DNA from: Gammaproteobacteria bacterium
GTDB taxonomy: Bacteria; Pseudomonadota; Gammaproteobacteria; Steroidobacterales; Steroidobacteraceae
Direction of reading: 5' to 3'
DNA length: 7,179 bases
NCBI GenBank assembly: GCA_029857655.1
Contig: JAOUGR010000103.1
Coordinates: 1-7,179, forward strand
A program made the position numbers and the translations under genes. Shown piece by piece: positions 4,365 to 7,179 of the stretch. The number at the start of each line of letters is the position of its first letter. Within the stretch, counting starts at the first letter, position 1. The notes beneath the pieces are model-generated. The model made no database searches. It was not told the DNA's origin and saw nothing but the letters and a program-made list of their open reading frames with translations.

Positions 4365-7112
4365 TCAGGCGGCTGCGGCCGCGCCCACGCGCCGCACTGC
4401 GACGCGCACGAGGTCGGCGCCGGAACCGGTCGCATCGGTCATCTCGAGCGACATCGGCGCGACCGTATTCAGGCTTGGATGGCCCATGTCCTTCGCGTAG
4501 GGCGTGGCCCAGTGGTCAAACTGCCCGACGATGACCAGCGTGTCGGGGCGGATCCCCTGCACGGGAATGGCGGGACCGCGCGTGGCCCCCGTGGGCGAGC
4601 TGATCTCGAGCAAGTCGCCGTCCGCGATCCCGAGCCGCTCGGCTGCGGCCGCATTGATGATGATGCCGCGATGCCCGACCACGTTGCCCGCGACCTCGTC
4701 CATCAACTGGATCATCGCGTTGCCGCCCGAGTTGTATTGCATGCTCTTGGTCGTGATGAGCCAGAACGGGTAGTCCTCGGGCCGGTGGCCGCGGCGCACC
4801 AGGTCCTCCTCCCACATGGCCGGAAAATCGTGCCACTGCGGCAGGGGTCCGTATTCGTTCAGTTGCCGGTCCCACCAGCGGATGCCGCTTTCGTGCAGCC
4901 GGGCCCCGAGCTCGCGGCCGACCCGCGTCAGGCGTTCCTGGTAGGGCAGTTCGAAGCGCAGTCCAAGTCGCTTGATGGTCGGGTACAGGTACCAGCAGCT
5001 CTGCGGACACGGTCGCGTCAGCAGCCCGTGTTCCCTGAACCAGTCGAGGTCGCGGATCTCCGCGCCGTCGGTCAATTCGCAGCTGGCCGCCTGGCAGACT
5101 GCGTTCCAGATCTCGTCCACCGAGTTCACCCTGGTGGCATCCAGCGAAAAATCCCGCAGCGAACCCTTCAACCGTACGCCGCAGGAGCCGCGATTGATGG
5201 CGGCGTTATAGGCTTCCAGCAGCCCGGTGCGCCGCGCGAGTTCCGTCGCGATCCAGGTGAAGTCGCGAGTGTCGCCCCGGGGCGCCACCGCCGGCTGGCG
5301 CAGCACGAAGCCCTCGTGCAGCCAGAACTGTTCCACGAACTTCGTGCGCCCCAGGCGGATCAGCTGTGTGCTCTCGAGGTCGGTGGCCTCCGGCAGCAGG
5401 ATGTCCGCCATGTGATTCGTCTCGTCGTGCGTAAAGGCGAAACAGACCGTGAACGGGAAGGTCGTTATCGTGGCGGCAACGGCAGCTGTGTCCCAGAACG
5501 AGATGGCGGGATTGGTGCGGTACGCGATCCAGATCTCGGGCTTCGTCGGCCGCTGCCAGTTCTCCGGCACCTGGTTCTGGAAAATCCAGCTCAGGTGGGT
5601 CGGGCCGAGCGCCTGGCTCCAGGCACCACTGCTGCCGGATATCGGCACCAGCGTCCGGTGCCCGCTGCGTACGTCGGGATCCTTGAGCCAGTGGGCGCGG
5701 TCGGTCGGGTTGAGCGCGTTCTGCATGAAACCGTCGGGGCCCGGCACGACGCTCCGGTGCCGGTCCTCGTGCGGCTTGTTGATGCGTACCGTGGTGCCGA
5801 GCGTCCCGCCGGGTACTTCCAGGGCGCCGACCAGCACCGCGAGCATCGTACGCGACCAGCAACACTCGTAGGCGCCCCAGCCGTTGTTGACCGTCTTGCC
5901 GAGCGTTACCGCCACCGGCCGGAACGGCAGGACCTGGCCGTCGATCTCGATCGTCTCGCCGACGCGGGCGTGGTCGAGGTACTCGTTCGCGATGCGGCGA
6001 ATCGTGGCGGCCGGAACCTCGCAGATTCCCGTCGCCCACTCGGGTGCGTACTGCCTGAAGTGCTCGACCAGGTGCGTAAATGCCGTCGCGGCGGTCACGT
6101 CGTAATGCACCCAGCGTTCGTCATCGGCGCCGACCTCGATGGCGTGGGCCACCGGCACGCGCCCCTCGAGCAGCGGCTCGGCATCGACGGCATCGAAGGC
6201 CACAGCCTTCCGTTGCCGCTCGTCCCACAGCAGCGGCTTGAGGCTCTCCGGGTCGCGCAGATAGTAGCCGTGCGGTCCGACGAGATAAGGCGAGGATGTC
6301 GTTCCGGTAAGGAACGGCACATCGAGCCGCGCGCGCGGGTGCTCGTGCAGCAGCACGTGGATCAGCGCGAGCATGAAAGCCGCGTCAGTCTTCGGCTTGA
6401 TGGGAATCCACTCCGCCGAGGCGGCCGCGGTAATCGACAGGTGCGGCTCGATCTGCACGCGCCGCGCACCGCGCAGCCGCGCGGCCGCATGTCGCGCGAC
6501 GGCGCTGACACCGCCGGTGATTTCGTTGTTGGCGCCGAGCGAGATGTTGTAATTGGTGTACGGCGTGTCACCGGAAACGGTGAATGCGCGGTGCCAGTAC
6601 TCCCCGTACAGATGCTCCGAGTGCATGCACTTGACGCCCTGGCCGGAGCCGAAGCTGAAATCCACCGGCCCGAATGCCGAGAGGAACGCCGGGAAGCTGC
6701 CCATGTAGTTCGCAGGCGTGCCGCCATGGCCAAAACTGACGGCGACGCGCGGCAGGCCCTGTTCGTCGCGGTGGCCGCGCGCCAGCACGGACTTGAGCTT
6801 GTCGGCCACGGCGTCAAGGGCCTCGTCCCAGGAAATGGGGACGAAGCCGGGATCCTGGTCCCTGCCTTTGCGCGGATTGGTCCGTCGCATCGGTGTCAGG
6901 ATCCGCGCCGGGTGGTAGACCTTCTGGATCAGGCCGTAGGCACGCACACAGGGCTTGCCGTCGCCCGGGTGGATGCCGGCGCCCGCGAAATTCGGCCCGA
7001 TCTCGGTGGCGACGCCATCGGTGACCTTAACCGTCAGAAGGTCCGGGCCCGCCACGCAGTTGTAGCAGTAAGTCGGGACCAGCCGCGACGAGGGCGCGGG
7101 CGCTGCTGCCAT
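4365..7112 (-). CDS. padB: Mo-bis-MGD oxidoreductase catalytic subunit, probable phenylacetyl-CoA:acceptor oxidoreductase (PadB-like)
   Basis: This 915-residue protein (about 100 kDa) is a DMSO reductase superfamily catalytic subunit. The N-terminal domain begins with the 4Fe-4S region (Cys16, Cys19, Cys55), then GFVPISWDEALD at 89-100. Cys162 in the segment GVKCMHSEHLYG is a candidate molybdenum ligand. The middle has the superfamily-like HMADILLPEATDLES at 567-581. About 780-910 is the C-terminal molydopterin-dinucleotide-binding domain (NSGGNAM, AAERLGIADGDLLEISSPTG). There is no twin-arginine signal, so unlike most relatives it should work in the cytoplasm, as required for a CoA-thioester substrate. 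With PadC and PadD it would form the membrane complex that oxidises phenylacetyl-CoA to phenylglyoxylate; the known enzyme has subunits of about 93, 27 and 26 kDa. Oddities are only three N-terminal cysteines where four are usual, and a position convergent to its partner genes. The superfamily is certain, the substrate moderately supported. Confidence 0.85.
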   Translation of the reverse strand: MAAAPAPSSRLVPTYCYNCVAGPDLLTVKVTDGVATEIGPNFAGAGIHPGDGKPCVRAYGLIQKVYHPARILTPMRRTNPRKGRDQDPGFVPISWDEALDAVADKLKSVLARGHRDEQGLPRVAVSFGHGGTPANYMGSFPAFLSAFGPVDFSFGSGQGVKCMHSEHLYGEYWHRAFTVSGDTPYTNYNISLGANNEITGGVSAVARHAAARLRGARRVQIEPHLSITAAASAEWIPIKPKTDAAFMLALIHVLLHEHPRARLDVPFLTGTTSSPYLVGPHGYYLRDPESLKPLLWDERQRKAVAFDAVDAEPLLEGRVPVAHAIEVGADDERWVHYDVTAATAFTHLVEHFRQYAPEWATGICEVPAATIRRIANEYLDHARVGETIEIDGQVLPFRPVAVTLGKTVNNGWGAYECCWSRTMLAVLVGALEVPGGTLGTTVRINKPHEDRHRSVVPGPDGFMQNALNPTDRAHWLKDPDVRSGHRTLVPISGSSGAWSQALGPTHLSWIFQNQVPENWQRPTKPEIWIAYRTNPAISFWDTAAVAATITTFPFTVCFAFTHDETNHMADILLPEATDLESTQLIRLGRTKFVEQFWLHEGFVLRQPAVAPRGDTRDFTWIATELARRTGLLEAYNAAINRGSCGVRLKGSLRDFSLDATRVNSVDEIWNAVCQAASCELTDGAEIRDLDWFREHGLLTRPCPQSCWYLYPTIKRLGLRFELPYQERLTRVGRELGARLHESGIRWWDRQLNEYGPLPQWHDFPAMWEEDLVRRGHRPEDYPFWLITTKSMQYNSGGNAMIQLMDEVAGNVVGHRGIIINAAAAERLGIADGDLLEISSPTGATRGPAIPVQGIRPDTLVIVGQFDHWATPYAKDMGHPSLNTVAPMSLEMTDATGSGADLVRVAVRRVGAAAAA

Positions 7113-7118
7113 GTTCGG

Positions 7119-7123
7119 CTCCT
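7119..7123 (-). promoter_or_regulatory. Ribosome binding site of padB
   Basis: Read on the minus strand, AGGAG lies 6 nt before the padB ATG, which supports this start. The rest of the leader up to the window edge turns more A/T-rich after about 7150, as expected of a promoter region. A TATTCT at 7172-7177 could be a -10 box, but its -35 partner would fall outside the window, so no promoter is called. Confidence 0.6.
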
Positions 7124-7179
7124 GTTCCAGGGCGGCCGGGCGTCTGGACTCAAAACAGGTAATTCGGTACGAGAATACG

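Noticed and set aside
5206..6039. 277-codon minus-strand frame within padB
   Set aside because: Same strand but shifted against padB, with Arg/Gly/Pro-rich sequence and no motif; padB runs unbroken through it.
7172..7177. TATTCT on the minus strand as a -10 box for padB
   Set aside because: Only a partial match, at the very edge of the window with no -35 region available to inspect.

Overview
The window is a compact, GC-rich (about two-thirds G+C by eye), gene-dense stretch of bacterial DNA. Gene families and codon bias suggest a proteobacterium, most plausibly a facultatively anaerobic aromatic degrader of the Thauera/Aromatoleum/Azoarcus/Magnetospirillum kind. That assignment is inferred from gene content only, because no taxonomic marker is present.

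Layout. A plus-strand operon covers the first 4.3 kb: korA (5' end cut off by the window edge), korB, a small rubrerythrin-type ferritin-like gene, a four-cluster iron-sulfur subunit (padC-like) and an NrfD/DmsC-type membrane anchor (padD-like). Three of its four junctions are 4-bp ATGA stop/start overlaps. The only real gap is 68 bp before padC, and it contains a possible 19-codon leader ORF. A 2.7-kb minus-strand gene for a molybdopterin oxidoreductase (padB-like) converges on this operon with 21 bp between the stop codons. The last 67 bp are the 5' leader of padB. No stretch over 300 bp lacks a gene, and I saw no RNA genes, mobile elements, CRISPR arrays or tandem repeats.

How the genes may work together. 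The Mo subunit, the 16-cysteine FeS subunit and the NrfD anchor form a complete three-part membrane oxidoreductase of the DMSO reductase superfamily. The catalytic subunit has no Tat signal, so it should face the cytoplasm. A cytoplasmic enzyme of this composition matches phenylacetyl-CoA:acceptor oxidoreductase (PadBCD), which oxidises phenylacetyl-CoA to phenylglyoxylate. KorAB is a TPP-dependent 2-oxoacid:ferredoxin oxidoreductase. It could decarboxylate the phenylglyoxylate to benzoyl-CoA, or it could oxidise 2-oxoglutarate to supply reduced ferredoxin to a benzoyl-CoA reductase. The ferritin-like protein may protect these oxygen-sensitive enzymes or handle iron for them. The enzyme classes are well supported by motifs. 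The phenylacetyl-CoA substrate rests on remembered family resemblance and context, and is less certain.
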